Shown here: positions 34,783-44,018 of the stretch, in pieces
Numbering within the stretch: the first letter of the stretch is position 1
Layout: every line of letters begins with the position of its first letter
From: JAPPHA01 sp965220985
GTDB lineage: Bacteria; Pseudomonadota; Alphaproteobacteria; Rhodobacterales; Rhodobacteraceae
Reading direction: 5' to 3'
Length of the DNA: 64,000 nt
Assembly: GCA_965220985.1 (NCBI GenBank)
Contig: OZ244854.1
Location: 372,001-436,000, forward strand
Notes under the pieces: generated by a model
Database searches by the model: none
The model's input: the letters and a program-made list of their open reading frames with translations, nothing else
Told to the model about the DNA's origin: nothing
Translations under genes and position numbers: made by a program

Positions 34783-36576
34783 GTATGACCTAACTGCTGA
34801 GGTGACGCTTGAGATCGAGCGCGTCGAACAGTTCCCTGTCCTCGTCATCCATCTGGGACAGCGTCATTTGCATGTCGGTTTTCTTGCCGCGTCGCTCGTA
34901 GACCACGCCGACCTCGCGAATGGCTGCAAGGCGGTCGACGAGCTCGGTCGCGGAGATGTCGAAGCCCCGTTTCCGGACCTTGCGGTGCAGGAGGCCGATG
35001 AGCATCAGCGCCAGGACGCAGCACAGGACGTGGACGCGGATCTTCTGATCGGTCCAGTGATACTGGAGCCTCAGGGCGATGTGTCGCGTGTCCTTCATTT
35101 GCCGGAATGCGGCTTCCACGTGATGCTGGGCGCGGTATCCGCCGACGATTTCGGCGTCGCTCCAGTCGTGATTGTCGGTGAAGACGAGGGTTTTTCCCAG
35201 CAGGGTTTCCTTGAGGTTCTCCCATTCGTCCCGGTCGAACCGATAGGTGAGAACCGGCAGACCGTCGCGTTCTGCGACGTCGACCTTGAAGAGTTGCTTC
35301 ATGTGGCGGGCCTTGAGCCACTGTTCGACCTTCTTCCGGGTTCCCTCGACGGTTGGCGGCGACCCGCGATTCGTCTCTCCGGTGTGCCAGCGTCGCAGCG
35401 CGGCCTGGAGGTCGCGCAGATGGCGGCGGCGTTTCGCGATCTCGCGCTTCAGGGTGCGGGTCTGGGCATCGAACAGGTTCCGGTTCCAGGTGACGACGAC
35501 GGTCCGTTCGGCGCCGAACAGATGACGCTTGACGCGGCGCGCGCGGACGCCGTCGAAGTCCTCGAGCGGGGCGAGGCTTTCGGCGGTCATGTCCAGCAGG
35601 TCGCGATGGTGCGTGGGGACGAGGGAACCGGTGAAGTTGTAGGGTCCCTTGTCGACGGCGGCGATGTTGTCCGCGGAATTGTTGCCCTTGTCGAAGATCA
35701 GCGTGATGTTCTCGACCTGGTCGGTGATGTCGCGGCATCGCGCGACGAGAGCGTCGACGAGGCTTGCGAATGTCGTCGCGTCGTGCTGGTTTCCCGGAAA
35801 GGCGTGATGGAAGAGCGGCAGGTGGCTGTCGCGCGAGACCAGGAGCGCGAGGCCGACGATGCGCAAGGCCTTTCGGCCTTGCTTGCTGTGTCCGCGCTGC
35901 GCGAGTTCCGGCGCCTCGTTGTAGGTGTCGATGAAGGTGAAGAAGTTCGTTGCGTCGAAGAGGACGCGACCGAGATCGACATCGTGGTCCTTGACCATCC
36001 TGGCGACGATGTCGCGTTCGATGCTGGGGATGTGGTGTTCCTCGATGCGGTCCATGTTGTCCCAGAAGCGCTGGCTCGAGAGCTGGTTGGGATTGATGCC
36101 GAGCAGGCGGGCGAGAACGGTTTGCCTGAACCAGTCGGCGATTGCGGCCTTGGAGCACGGCGCGACGCAGCGATTGAGGATGGCGATGAGGATGTAGGTT
36201 CCGACGGAGGGGCCTGATCCTCGTTTCGGCGCGTACCTGTCGACGCATTCGACGATGTCGAGTTCTCTGGCGACGTCGAGGAGAGCTGCGAGCGCTGCGA
36301 AGTCTCGGACGACGGCGTGTTGCGGTTGGGGTCCTTCGACGGCATCGACGATGTCTTCGGCTCGTCCGAGATACTTCTGCCAGACGATCTTCGGCTTTCC
36401 GTTGACGCGTTTCGACTCTCGGGCGTAGTAGTAGAGGTTTCCCTTGATCTTTTTCTTGACGAGGCTCACCATGGTTAGGTCACACAAGATGTTGTTATCT
36501 GGTTTCAGATTATCACTATGAATATGCTATTGCAACATTTTTTTGTCATGCTCCTTCTCAAAAAGTTAGGTCATAC
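34783..36576 (-). mobile_element. IS1634-like insertion sequence
   Basis: Ends are marked by GTATGACCTAAC (34783-34794) and GTTAGGTCATAC (36565-36576), a perfect 12-bp terminal inverted repeat, about 1.79 kb apart. ACGCCTGTT occurs at both boundaries (34772-34780 and 36575-36583) and is a candidate target duplication, although it overlaps two bases of the right repeat. The single transposase gene appears intact; its stop codon lies inside the left repeat. Confidence 0.85.
34790..36472 (-). CDS. IS1634-family DDE transposase
   Basis: 560 residues from the ATG at 36472 (MVSLVKKKIKGNLYYYARESKRVNGKPKIVWQKYLG). Likely catalytic acids lie in LFDATNFFTF and LIFDKGNNSADN. The third is in GYRAQHHVEAAFRQMKDTRH, the Y-R-E-K signature of IS4/IS1634-type enzymes. 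The frame is complete with no stops, so the element may be active. A hydrophobic segment near the C-terminus (VLCCVLALMLIGLLH) is usual for the family. Confidence 0.93.
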   Translation of the reverse strand: MVSLVKKKIKGNLYYYARESKRVNGKPKIVWQKYLGRAEDIVDAVEGPQPQHAVVRDFAALAALLDVARELDIVECVDRYAPKRGSGPSVGTYILIAILNRCVAPCSKAAIADWFRQTVLARLLGINPNQLSSQRFWDNMDRIEEHHIPSIERDIVARMVKDHDVDLGRVLFDATNFFTFIDTYNEAPELAQRGHSKQGRKALRIVGLALLVSRDSHLPLFHHAFPGNQHDATTFASLVDALVARCRDITDQVENITLIFDKGNNSADNIAAVDKGPYNFTGSLVPTHHRDLLDMTAESLAPLEDFDGVRARRVKRHLFGAERTVVVTWNRNLFDAQTRTLKREIAKRRRHLRDLQAALRRWHTGETNRGSPPTVEGTRKKVEQWLKARHMKQLFKVDVAERDGLPVLTYRFDRDEWENLKETLLGKTLVFTDNHDWSDAEIVGGYRAQHHVEAAFRQMKDTRHIALRLQYHWTDQKIRVHVLCCVLALMLIGLLHRKVRKRGFDISATELVDRLAAIREVGVVYERRGKKTDMQMTLSQMDDEDRELFDALDLKRHLSS

Positions 36577-36924
36577 GCCTGTTTGGTCCGCGCGATCTCG
36601 GCTCCGCTGCTTGACAGCGGCTCAAAAGCGTTTGAAATCAACAGGTTAAGCAGTCAGGAGTGCGGTCAGCAAAGTCCTGGCAGGTGGCAAATCATGCTTG
36701 AACGCGGTAAAGTCACGCTAGAACTTCATCGTCTTGCGAGGCCCAAGCGAACGCTGCCGTACAACTTGTTGAGAATGGCAGCCGAGGCCGTGACCGCATT
36801 TCTCGCATTGTCGCTCATTGAGGCCTTTGCTGATTGTTCTGATTCAGCCACGCCGTAGGGAAATGCGTCGCGACCCTTGATAGTTCGCCTAGGAACCTTG
36901 AGACGTTTATTTCGTGTGTCCACG
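36577..36924. other. 348-bp region right of the insertion sequence, no gene seen
   Basis: Short frames exist on both strands (for example plus 36583-36858) but none is recognisable and they lack ribosome sites. It may be the remains of whatever the insertion sequence interrupted together with the 3' flank of the FAD oxidoreductase gene. Confidence 0.45.
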
Positions 36925-38229
36925 TCAACCCAAAACCGAAAAACTGCTCTCCTTATTGATTTCGCGCCGGCGGGAGTAAAACCCGGCGTCGATCTGCCTA
37001 TCGATGTACGGTAGTTTGAACTGCAACGGACGTTCATCGTGTTCGTTTCCATTCTCACACGTCGCAATCAGTTCAGCCATCAACCTCCCAGCTATCGGTG
37101 CATTCTTGTACTGATTCCCACTGGTTCCGATCGCCATATAGAACCCCGGCAGCGATGAACAATCATAAACCGGAATCCAATCGTCGGTCACATCGTAAAG
37201 GTCCACAACCCCGCGCATTCTGCTCGGAATCCCTAGTGATGGCACCCGTTGTGCAAATCGCAAGGCCTGATGAGTCCACTGATTGCTAAAGTTGCGATCA
37301 TAAGTATCGGCATCCACCCACTCGCGAGGGTCGCATTCGGGGTCCTCAGATCCTATCAGGATGAAATTGCCCGTCTCGGGTCTCACGTAACAGCCAATAT
37401 CACTGTCAGAAACAACCATACCATCTGTTTCGAAATCAAAACCATTGGGTGCTGGCACATGTGCAACTTCCTGCTTGAGCGCCCTCGTGGAAATCGTCAT
37501 GTCATCCAGAACGTTTGCCATCGCATTGATCTTGGCAGAATTCGGACCTCCGACATTGACGACAACGGGTGCATGGACTTCACTGCCATCATCAAGTGCC
37601 ACACCGCTCACCTTTCCCGATTTCTGGAGAATGCCGGTCACCGTGCGACCGAAAACAAACCTCCCACCTTGTTGCTCTGCCGCATGTTGCAGATTCTGTG
37701 CAGAAAGAGCGGGATCCGTGACATAGCCGGCCGTCGGCCAATAAATTGCGCCTTCGATTCGACGACCATTTGATTTGCCAAAATCCGGATCGTCCATGCG
37801 CTTGGCCGGTGAATAACTCTGCAGATCGTAGATAGGTAGCCGGTCGACGATTGCCCGAGCGTCCCATTCTTCATAAGGAATTCCGAGGTCATCACAGATT
37901 GAGACATGTTTGTTCAGGTGCCCATTCAACTCGGTTCGCATGACGAGACACCCCGTTTCGCGAAACTGCGCCATTCCCCTCGGATCATTCGCCTCAAGGT
38001 ATTCGGCCCAATCGCGCCAATAATGATATCCCTCAAAAGCAAATGCCGTTCCGTCAAGAGTCGAATAATGGACTCGAATGATTGCGCACGAACCGCTGGT
38101 CGGGCCGTGACCGGCTGCTCGATTTTTGTCGATCGAGATTGTCCGGAATCCAACCCTATTCAGTTCAAGAGCAATCGCAGTGCCAATGACACCCGCACCG
38201 ATGATTACTGCGTCGGCTGTCTTGGTCAT
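36925..38229 (-). CDS. FAD-dependent oxidoreductase (DadA/glycine oxidase family)
   Basis: 434 residues. N-terminal FAD fold ADAVIIGAGVIGTAIALELNRVGFRTISIDK, then GHGPTSGSCAIIRVHYS, the substrate-side segment of DAO-type enzymes; the C-terminal FAD block is FYMAIGTSGNQYKNAPIAGRLMAELI. The start at 38229 has GGAGA and AGGG upstream. The family oxidises secondary or D-amino acids such as sarcosine or D-amino acids. With the dehydrogenase at 24.7-27.1 kb it makes two DAO-type enzymes on either side of the CRISPR locus. The substrate is unknown. Confidence 0.85.
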   Translation of the reverse strand: MTKTADAVIIGAGVIGTAIALELNRVGFRTISIDKNRAAGHGPTSGSCAIIRVHYSTLDGTAFAFEGYHYWRDWAEYLEANDPRGMAQFRETGCLVMRTELNGHLNKHVSICDDLGIPYEEWDARAIVDRLPIYDLQSYSPAKRMDDPDFGKSNGRRIEGAIYWPTAGYVTDPALSAQNLQHAAEQQGGRFVFGRTVTGILQKSGKVSGVALDDGSEVHAPVVVNVGGPNSAKINAMANVLDDMTISTRALKQEVAHVPAPNGFDFETDGMVVSDSDIGCYVRPETGNFILIGSEDPECDPREWVDADTYDRNFSNQWTHQALRFAQRVPSLGIPSRMRGVVDLYDVTDDWIPVYDCSSLPGFYMAIGTSGNQYKNAPIAGRLMAELIATCENGNEHDERPLQFKLPYIDRQIDAGFYSRRREINKESSFSVLG

Positions 38230-38667
38230 CCCTGATCTCTCCTTGTCTCTCGGCTCATGTTTCGGTGCCGTTTCGCCCATCTGTGTACAGTCATCCTTCG
38301 AGTTCTACCATCGACTGCAATTCCCCAATCGTCACCAAAGACAACACAGTCCCTGCCGCCGAAGCATCACACTTTCATGAGTTCAACTCGACCAGGTGCC
38401 TCGACGTGGTGGTCCCGTGAAACATACCAAGGCGAATCCGATCCGAATACATCTTCCCGACCGGGGCCAGAAAATACCCCATCACCTGATGACTGGGTGA
38501 CCCGAGTTCTCCCGTGACAACCCGAACTGGTTCAATCTTCCCGCCTTGACCCGCCGCAACTGCACCGACCACAGCCAGAAAATGGCGCAGGCGACACCAA
38601 ACGAGCGCCGCATTCGATGGGACTTCCGGAAAAGTCAGGTGAACAGGGGGCGAGTTGCGATCCTTCG
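38230..38667. other. 438-bp region upstream of the FAD oxidoreductase, no gene supported
   Basis: Only short overlapping frames are present (such as minus 38375-38572, 65 codons), without a family match that I recognise. It separates ilvD from the oxidoreductase gene on the same strand and should contain the promoter of the latter. Confidence 0.45.
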
Positions 38668-40521
38668 TCAGTCCTGAGGGTCGAGACGTATGGCCCCCTG
38701 GCTCGCATTGCCCACGAGCGATGCATAGGCTCTCAGTGCCTTGGACACCTTACGCTTGCGCGGCTTTTCCGGTCGCCAGCCCGAGGGATACGCTGCGTCC
38801 ATCGCCACCCGACGTTCACCAAGCTCTTCGTCAGTCAGGCGAACATCGATCCGACGGTTTGGAATGTCGATATCGATCATGTCGCCCTCCTGGATCAGGC
38901 CGATGTTGCCACCTTCGGCTGCTTCGGGCGACACGTGCCCGATCGACAGACCTGACGTTCCACCTGAGAATCGCCCGTCCGTCACAAGCGCACAGGCCGC
39001 TCCGAGCTTCATCGATTTGAGATAGCTCGTCGGATAGAGCATTTCCTGCATACCCGGCCCACCACGGGGGCCCTCGTACCGGATCACCACAACATCTCCC
39101 GATGCAACCTCTCCTCCGAGAATCCGCTTGACCGCTTCATCTTGCGACTCGCAGATCAGTGCTGGCCCCGAGAATTTCAGGATCTTCTCATCCACGCCGG
39201 CCGTCTTCACGACACAACCTTCCGAGGCGATGTTGCCAAAAAGAACTGCCAATCCGCCGTCTTGCGAAAAAGCGTGCTCCGCTTCGCGAATGACGCCGGC
39301 CTTCCGGTCAAGATCGAGTTCCGTGTATCGCCGACTCTGCGAAAACGCGGTCTGCGTGGGAACACCGCCCGGCGCGGCGAGATACACCTGGTGGACCGTT
39401 GAATCATCCGTCTTTGCGATGTCCCAAGTATCGAGTGCCTCGCCCAAGGTCTCCGTGTGAATCGTCGACACTGAGCGATCGATGAGGCCGGCACGATCCA
39501 GTTCTCCGAGAATCGCAAAAATCCCTCCAGCACGATGAACATCCTCCATGTGTACGTCCGAAACCGCGGGCGCCACCTTGCACAGGCACGGCGTGCGTCG
39601 CGACAGCGCATCGATGTCCTCGAGAGTGAAATCCACTCCGCCTTCGTGCGCAATCGCCAGAAGGTGAAGAATGGTGTTGGTCGAGCCACCCATCGCGATA
39701 TCCAGCGCCATCGCGTTCCTGAATGCCGCCTTCGTGGCAATTCCGCGAGGCGTGACACCCGCATCGCCTTCCTCATAGCGCTGCCGGGCAAGCGTCACGA
39801 CTCGCTGGCCGGCCCTGCGGAAGAGGGCTTCACGATCCGCATGCGTGGCTAGAATCGATCCGTTGCCTGGAAAGGCGATGCCAAGCGCCTCTGCCAAGCA
39901 GTTCATTGAATTGGCAGTGAACATCCCAGAACAGGAGCCGCAGGTCGGGCAGGCATTCCGCTCGAATTCGGCAACCTCCTCATCCGAGAGATCGGGATTG
40001 GCGGCCTGAACCATGGCGTCCACCAGGTCAACCGCACGTTCCTTGCCCTTGATGACGACCTTGCCAGCTTCCATGGGACCGCCCGAGACGAAAATTGCCG
40101 GGACATCAAGACGCATCGCAGACATCAGCATGCCCGGAGTGATCTTGTCGCAGTTCGAAATGCAGACCATTGCGTCGGCGCAATGCGCATTGACCATGTA
40201 TTCGACGCTGTCGGCGATGACTTCGCGCGACGGCAGCGAATACAGCATGCCGTCGTGCCCCATCGCGATTCCATCATCCACCGCGATCGTGTTGAATTCC
40301 TTCGCCACGCCCCCGGCGTTTTCGATTTCCCTTGCGACAAGTTGCCCGAGATCCTTCAGATGCACGTGACCCGGCACGAACTGCGTAAACGAATTCACGA
40401 CCGCGATGATCGGCTTGCCAAAGTCGCTGTCCTTCATTCCTGTTGCCCGCCACAGCCCGCGCGCCCCGGCCATGTTTCGACCGTGGGTGGTCGTACGGGA
40501 TCGGTAAGGTATCATTGCCAT
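38668..40521 (-). CDS. ilvD: Dihydroxy-acid dehydratase
   Basis: 617 residues. It dehydrates dihydroxy-isovalerate and dihydroxy-methylvalerate in valine, isoleucine and leucine synthesis. The start IPYRSRTTTHGRNMAGARGLWRATGM is canonical. Cluster cysteines are in CISNCDKITPGM (Cys124) and CPTCGSCSGMFTANSMNCLAEALG. The NSFTQFVPGH segment is the E. coli-like form, where oxygen-stable [2Fe-2S] types have a Cys, so an oxygen-sensitive [4Fe-4S] cluster is expected. GGAGA lies 6 nt before the ATG at 40521. Confidence 0.97.
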   Translation of the reverse strand: MAMIPYRSRTTTHGRNMAGARGLWRATGMKDSDFGKPIIAVVNSFTQFVPGHVHLKDLGQLVAREIENAGGVAKEFNTIAVDDGIAMGHDGMLYSLPSREVIADSVEYMVNAHCADAMVCISNCDKITPGMLMSAMRLDVPAIFVSGGPMEAGKVVIKGKERAVDLVDAMVQAANPDLSDEEVAEFERNACPTCGSCSGMFTANSMNCLAEALGIAFPGNGSILATHADREALFRRAGQRVVTLARQRYEEGDAGVTPRGIATKAAFRNAMALDIAMGGSTNTILHLLAIAHEGGVDFTLEDIDALSRRTPCLCKVAPAVSDVHMEDVHRAGGIFAILGELDRAGLIDRSVSTIHTETLGEALDTWDIAKTDDSTVHQVYLAAPGGVPTQTAFSQSRRYTELDLDRKAGVIREAEHAFSQDGGLAVLFGNIASEGCVVKTAGVDEKILKFSGPALICESQDEAVKRILGGEVASGDVVVIRYEGPRGGPGMQEMLYPTSYLKSMKLGAACALVTDGRFSGGTSGLSIGHVSPEAAEGGNIGLIQEGDMIDIDIPNRRIDVRLTDEELGERRVAMDAAYPSGWRPEKPRKRKVSKALRAYASLVGNASQGAIRLDPQD

Positions 40522-40651
40522 TACATGTCTCCGGTTGTTCTCTCTGACCGATACCTAGGGGCGATCGGCTACGACTGCATACACCAATTTCGCGACGTTT
40601 TGAATCCGTCACTTGCGATGATCGAAAGATCACCGCTTTCGTCTTTCCTCA

Positions 40652-41308
40652 TCATCGTCCGTCGAGGCGAAACACAGCGACGAACCGCCGCCACAGTGAG
40701 CCCGCTCCCGTTCGTCCGGACCTGGCCGACCATCGCAGACGGTCCATCAACGGTAGGACTCGATGACGGTAAAGGTTCCGAATAACCCGATAGAGAGTGA
40801 ACAGAAGCACGGCAAGAACCGCGAGGAAAATGATGCTGAACCACGGGATTGTCGAAGCGTCGGGGCCTGAGACCGTCGCGACCGAAATCGCATTCGGATA
40901 GATCGTCAGAAACTCGCTGCGCCAGCCATAGTGCGTGATCGCGACCCAGACCGGGTCGTCGTCGGCGCTTACGAGCGACTTCGCCTCGGCGTTCACGTTG
41001 GCGCTGTCGACCTTGAAGTAGGGCGGCCAACCGAATCCCGTGTCCTCATTGCGGTAAACCATGAGACCGCCATCGGGCATGATGGCATCGATGAAAAAGA
41101 CATCGCGATTCTCGAGATTGGCTGTTCCGGTCGGAGATTGGGTCCAAAAGATGCTGTTGATCCCGAAATCGACTCGACGCTCATAGGCATCGATGATCCT
41201 GACGATGTCTTTCTGAGGAAGCGTATAGTGCAGAAAAGCCACACATCCAGCGACCAGGGCGGCAAGGGGCACCCACCGCAACAGATAACGCATGATTCGA
41301 TATCCCAT
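40652..41308 (-). CDS. DUF1523 family membrane protein
   Basis: 218 residues from ATG 41308 (GGGGGAT upstream); an internal ATG at 41293 giving MRYLLRW is the alternative start. An N-terminal helix (WVPLAALVAGCVAFLHYTLP) is followed by a periplasmic domain with RRVDFGINSIFW, NRDVFFIDAIMPDGGLMVYRNEDTGFGWPPYFKVDSANVNAEA and AITHYGWRSEFLTIYPNA, the DUF1523 hallmark. A second helix at about 160-180 (WFSIIFLAVLAVLLFTLY) and a basic tail complete it. The family is widespread in Rhodobacterales-like bacteria; its function is not known. Confidence 0.85.
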   Translation of the reverse strand: MGYRIMRYLLRWVPLAALVAGCVAFLHYTLPQKDIVRIIDAYERRVDFGINSIFWTQSPTGTANLENRDVFFIDAIMPDGGLMVYRNEDTGFGWPPYFKVDSANVNAEAKSLVSADDDPVWVAITHYGWRSEFLTIYPNAISVATVSGPDASTIPWFSIIFLAVLAVLLFTLYRVIRNLYRHRVLPLMDRLRWSARSGRTGAGSLWRRFVAVFRLDGR

Positions 41309-41508
41309 TTCCAAGCATCCCCCGGATCGGCATCATTCAGGCAATCGTGTTTACACCTTTGGCCTCATGGTCGATAGAGTTTCCCAATCGGGGCAGATTG
41401 GCCGAATGAAACATAACGGAGTGATTGAGGGATGACACGCGAATGGGCATTCCAGCACCGGCGCAATCCGGAAATCTCGGCCTCTAACATCCGGTAGCGG
41501 GGGGACTC

Positions 41509-42504
41509 ATGAAGCCAGGAACGCAAAATCTGATCACGGATGTGGACGGCATCCTCGTCGGCAACGCATCATGCCCGCAACTGAAATCCGGCGTCACTGT
41601 GGTCACGTCTGATCAACCGTTCACAGCGGCAGTTCATGTCATGGGCGGGGCTCCCGGAACCCGTGAGACCGATCTGCTCGACCCTTCGCGACTGGTCGAG
41701 AAGGCCGACGCGCTCGTTCTCGCCGGCGGATCGTCCTTCGGCCTCGATGCTGCATCCGGTGTCTCCGATGCACTTCGGGCGATTGGCCGTGGTTTCGCTG
41801 TCGAAGATGTCACGGTCCCGATCGTGCCCTCGGCCATTCTGTTCGACCTTCTGAACGGCGGTGACAAGGGCTGGGATGTGAACCCCTACCGCGACCTTGG
41901 TCGGCAGGCGTTCGAAAACGCTGGGGACAATTTTGAGTTCGGAACTGTAGGGGCTGGCACCGGTGCCACGACAGCAAACCTCAAGGGCGGACTGGGATCA
42001 GCATCGCTTCAACTGGCTGACGGGTTGGTCGTCGGTGCGGTTGTCGCGGTCAATCCGGTCGGCAGCGTCACGGTTCCCGGCAGCAACAGATTTTGGGCAG
42101 CACCCTTCGAAATCGACGGGGAGTTCGGCAGTGTCGGCCTTCCGGAAGAAGTGCCGGATACGCAGGCGACATTCACTGGCAAACACGGAGCTCTGAACGT
42201 GAAGGCGAACACGACCATCGCAGTCGTGGCCACAAACGCTGATCTGAGCGTTGCACAAGCCGAACGCATGGCCATCGCCGCCCATGACGGCATGGCACGA
42301 GCGATCGTTCCGTCACACACGCCGTTCGACGGCGACCTCGTGTTCGCAGCAGCAACAGCGACACATTCGCGACAGATCACGAGCGGTGATCTTCTTTCAA
42401 TATGCCACGCCGGATCAATATGCCTGACACGAGCAGTGGCCCGTGGCGTCTGGTCAGCAAAAGCCGAGACCGGAGATCTCCTTCCGAGTTGGAGTCAGAT
42501 ATGA
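41509..42504 (+). CDS. P1-family (S58) peptidase, NylC/DmpA-like, copy 1
   Basis: 331 residues: MKPGTQNLITDVDGILVGNA at the N-terminus, VLAGGSSFGLDAASGV, GTVGAGTGATTANLKGGLGSAS, then VKANTTIAVVATNADLS. NylC-type enzymes cut themselves between Asn and Thr in this last block, and the new N-terminal Thr is the nucleophile; here that is Asn234-Thr235. Such enzymes hydrolyse D-amino acid amides, beta-peptides or nylon oligomers. It is followed at 232 bp by a paralog, apparently a tandem duplication. Confidence 0.88.
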   Translation: MKPGTQNLITDVDGILVGNASCPQLKSGVTVVTSDQPFTAAVHVMGGAPGTRETDLLDPSRLVEKADALVLAGGSSFGLDAASGVSDALRAIGRGFAVEDVTVPIVPSAILFDLLNGGDKGWDVNPYRDLGRQAFENAGDNFEFGTVGAGTGATTANLKGGLGSASLQLADGLVVGAVVAVNPVGSVTVPGSNRFWAAPFEIDGEFGSVGLPEEVPDTQATFTGKHGALNVKANTTIAVVATNADLSVAQAERMAIAAHDGMARAIVPSHTPFDGDLVFAAATATHSRQITSGDLLSICHAGSICLTRAVARGVWSAKAETGDLLPSWSQI

Positions 42505-42735
42505 CCGGGTTTCGGATCGGTTCGGATGGACCGACTCTTGGAATTGCCTGGCCAAAGATCAGTCACTTCAGGGCCATGGAATGGGCCTCGAACTCGTCTT
42601 GGGACTGCGGGGATCAATGATCGAGACAATGTCTGGTCGGGCAGGATGGGGGAGCGATCGCGAAATGAACCGCGATGAACCGACCCAGCTCGAGTGCATT
42701 CCCGAATTGTCGGACTCGAGCCGACGAACCGCAGC

Positions 42736-43728
42736 ATGAAACCGGGACCGCGCAATCTGATCACGGACGTGGATGGCATCCTCGTCGGCAATGCGTCAAA
42801 TTCAATCGAAAAAACCGGTGTCACCGTTGTCACGTCGGGCAAGCCCTTCACAGTCGTGTCGCATGCGATGGGTGGTGTCCCCGGACGGGACGAGTCCGAA
42901 CTGTGGCTTCCACCGACCATGTTGGAACAGGTCGACGCGATCGTGATCTCTGGCGGCGCCGTTTTTGGTCACGACGCGGAAGCCGGTGTCTGCGATGCCC
43001 TTCGCGAACTCGGAAGGGGGTTTCCGATTGGAGATCTCCGCGACCCGATCGCGGTTGTCGGGCCGATCTTCGACCTGATCAACGGCGGCAAGAAGACACT
43101 CGACCCGCCTCCCTATGAAGACCTCGGCTGGGAGGCGTACAACAATATCGGCGAGACCTTTGAACTGGGGACGATTGGCGCAGGGACAGGCGCTACGACA
43201 GCGGATCTGAAGGGAGGCCTCGGTTCCGCTTCATTCCAGGTCAACGATGACGTCATGGTCGGAGCCGTCGTCGTGGTCAACTCGACCGGTTCAGTCACGG
43301 CCCCCGACAGCAACGAGTTCTGGGCCGCGCCCTTCGAGGTCGGCGGCGAGTTCGGTGACGCCGGCCTTCCCGACTCCGCCTTTAGTCCCGAGGAAATCCT
43401 CGAGCAAACTGGATACATTGACCGAGACAACATTTCATCGGTCGCGATCATCGCCACAAACGTCGACTTGAGCGTGCCGGAGGCAGAACATGTTGCCAGC
43501 GCCGCCCAAGACGGTTTCGCGCGTGCAATCGTTCCATCCCATACTGCGTTGGACTGCGATGTCGTTTTCGTCATCTCGACAGGAGAGGTGCCACTTGGTG
43601 ATGTGTGGAGAGATCTCCCTTCGATCGGAAACGCAGCGTGGTTGTGCGTCGCGCGATCCATCGCTCGGGCAGTCGTGGCCGCACGACCCGAGCCCGGCGA
43701 TGTCGTTCCGTGCTGGGTCGAGATTTGA
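42736..43728 (+). CDS. P1-family (S58) peptidase, copy 2, with altered cleavage site
   Basis: 330 residues, collinear with copy 1 throughout (MKPGPRNLITDVDGILVGNA, GTIGAGTGATTADLKGGLGSAS). At the self-processing site it reads DNISSVAIIATNVDLS, so the Asn-Thr pair of copy 1 is replaced by Ile233-Ser234. Serine nucleophiles occur in DmpA, so activity is possible, but the residue before the scissile bond differs. The region before the site is also remodelled (DSAFSPEEILEQTGYIDR). ATG at 42736 chosen to match copy 1. Confidence 0.87.
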   Translation: MKPGPRNLITDVDGILVGNASNSIEKTGVTVVTSGKPFTVVSHAMGGVPGRDESELWLPPTMLEQVDAIVISGGAVFGHDAEAGVCDALRELGRGFPIGDLRDPIAVVGPIFDLINGGKKTLDPPPYEDLGWEAYNNIGETFELGTIGAGTGATTADLKGGLGSASFQVNDDVMVGAVVVVNSTGSVTAPDSNEFWAAPFEVGGEFGDAGLPDSAFSPEEILEQTGYIDRDNISSVAIIATNVDLSVPEAEHVASAAQDGFARAIVPSHTALDCDVVFVISTGEVPLGDVWRDLPSIGNAAWLCVARSIARAVVAARPEPGDVVPCWVEI

Positions 43729-44018
43729 GAACAGGCAAAACGGAGAAAAATGCGAGAGACCTTCTCTGATTCACCCCAACACGACTTGCGGTGCACATCA
43801 CGACACGACGAACCGATATTACAGTTCTCTGCAGTGTCACCCGTATTGCCATCCATATGAGGCTCCCGATCGAGCCCGTTTCCGGACCCGGCATCGTGGC
43901 GCAGGCAGAACTTGCTTGGTGATTGGCAAGAATGTGAACATGCGCGCTCACCGAACTTGCCAGCGGCATTGCATTATGCGACCTCTGTCGCCTCCCACCG
44001 GCAAAACTGGAATACGAC

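Noticed and set aside
34802..36217. 471-codon plus-strand frame inside the insertion sequence
   Set aside because: Antisense shadow of the transposase, which has recognisable catalytic motifs.
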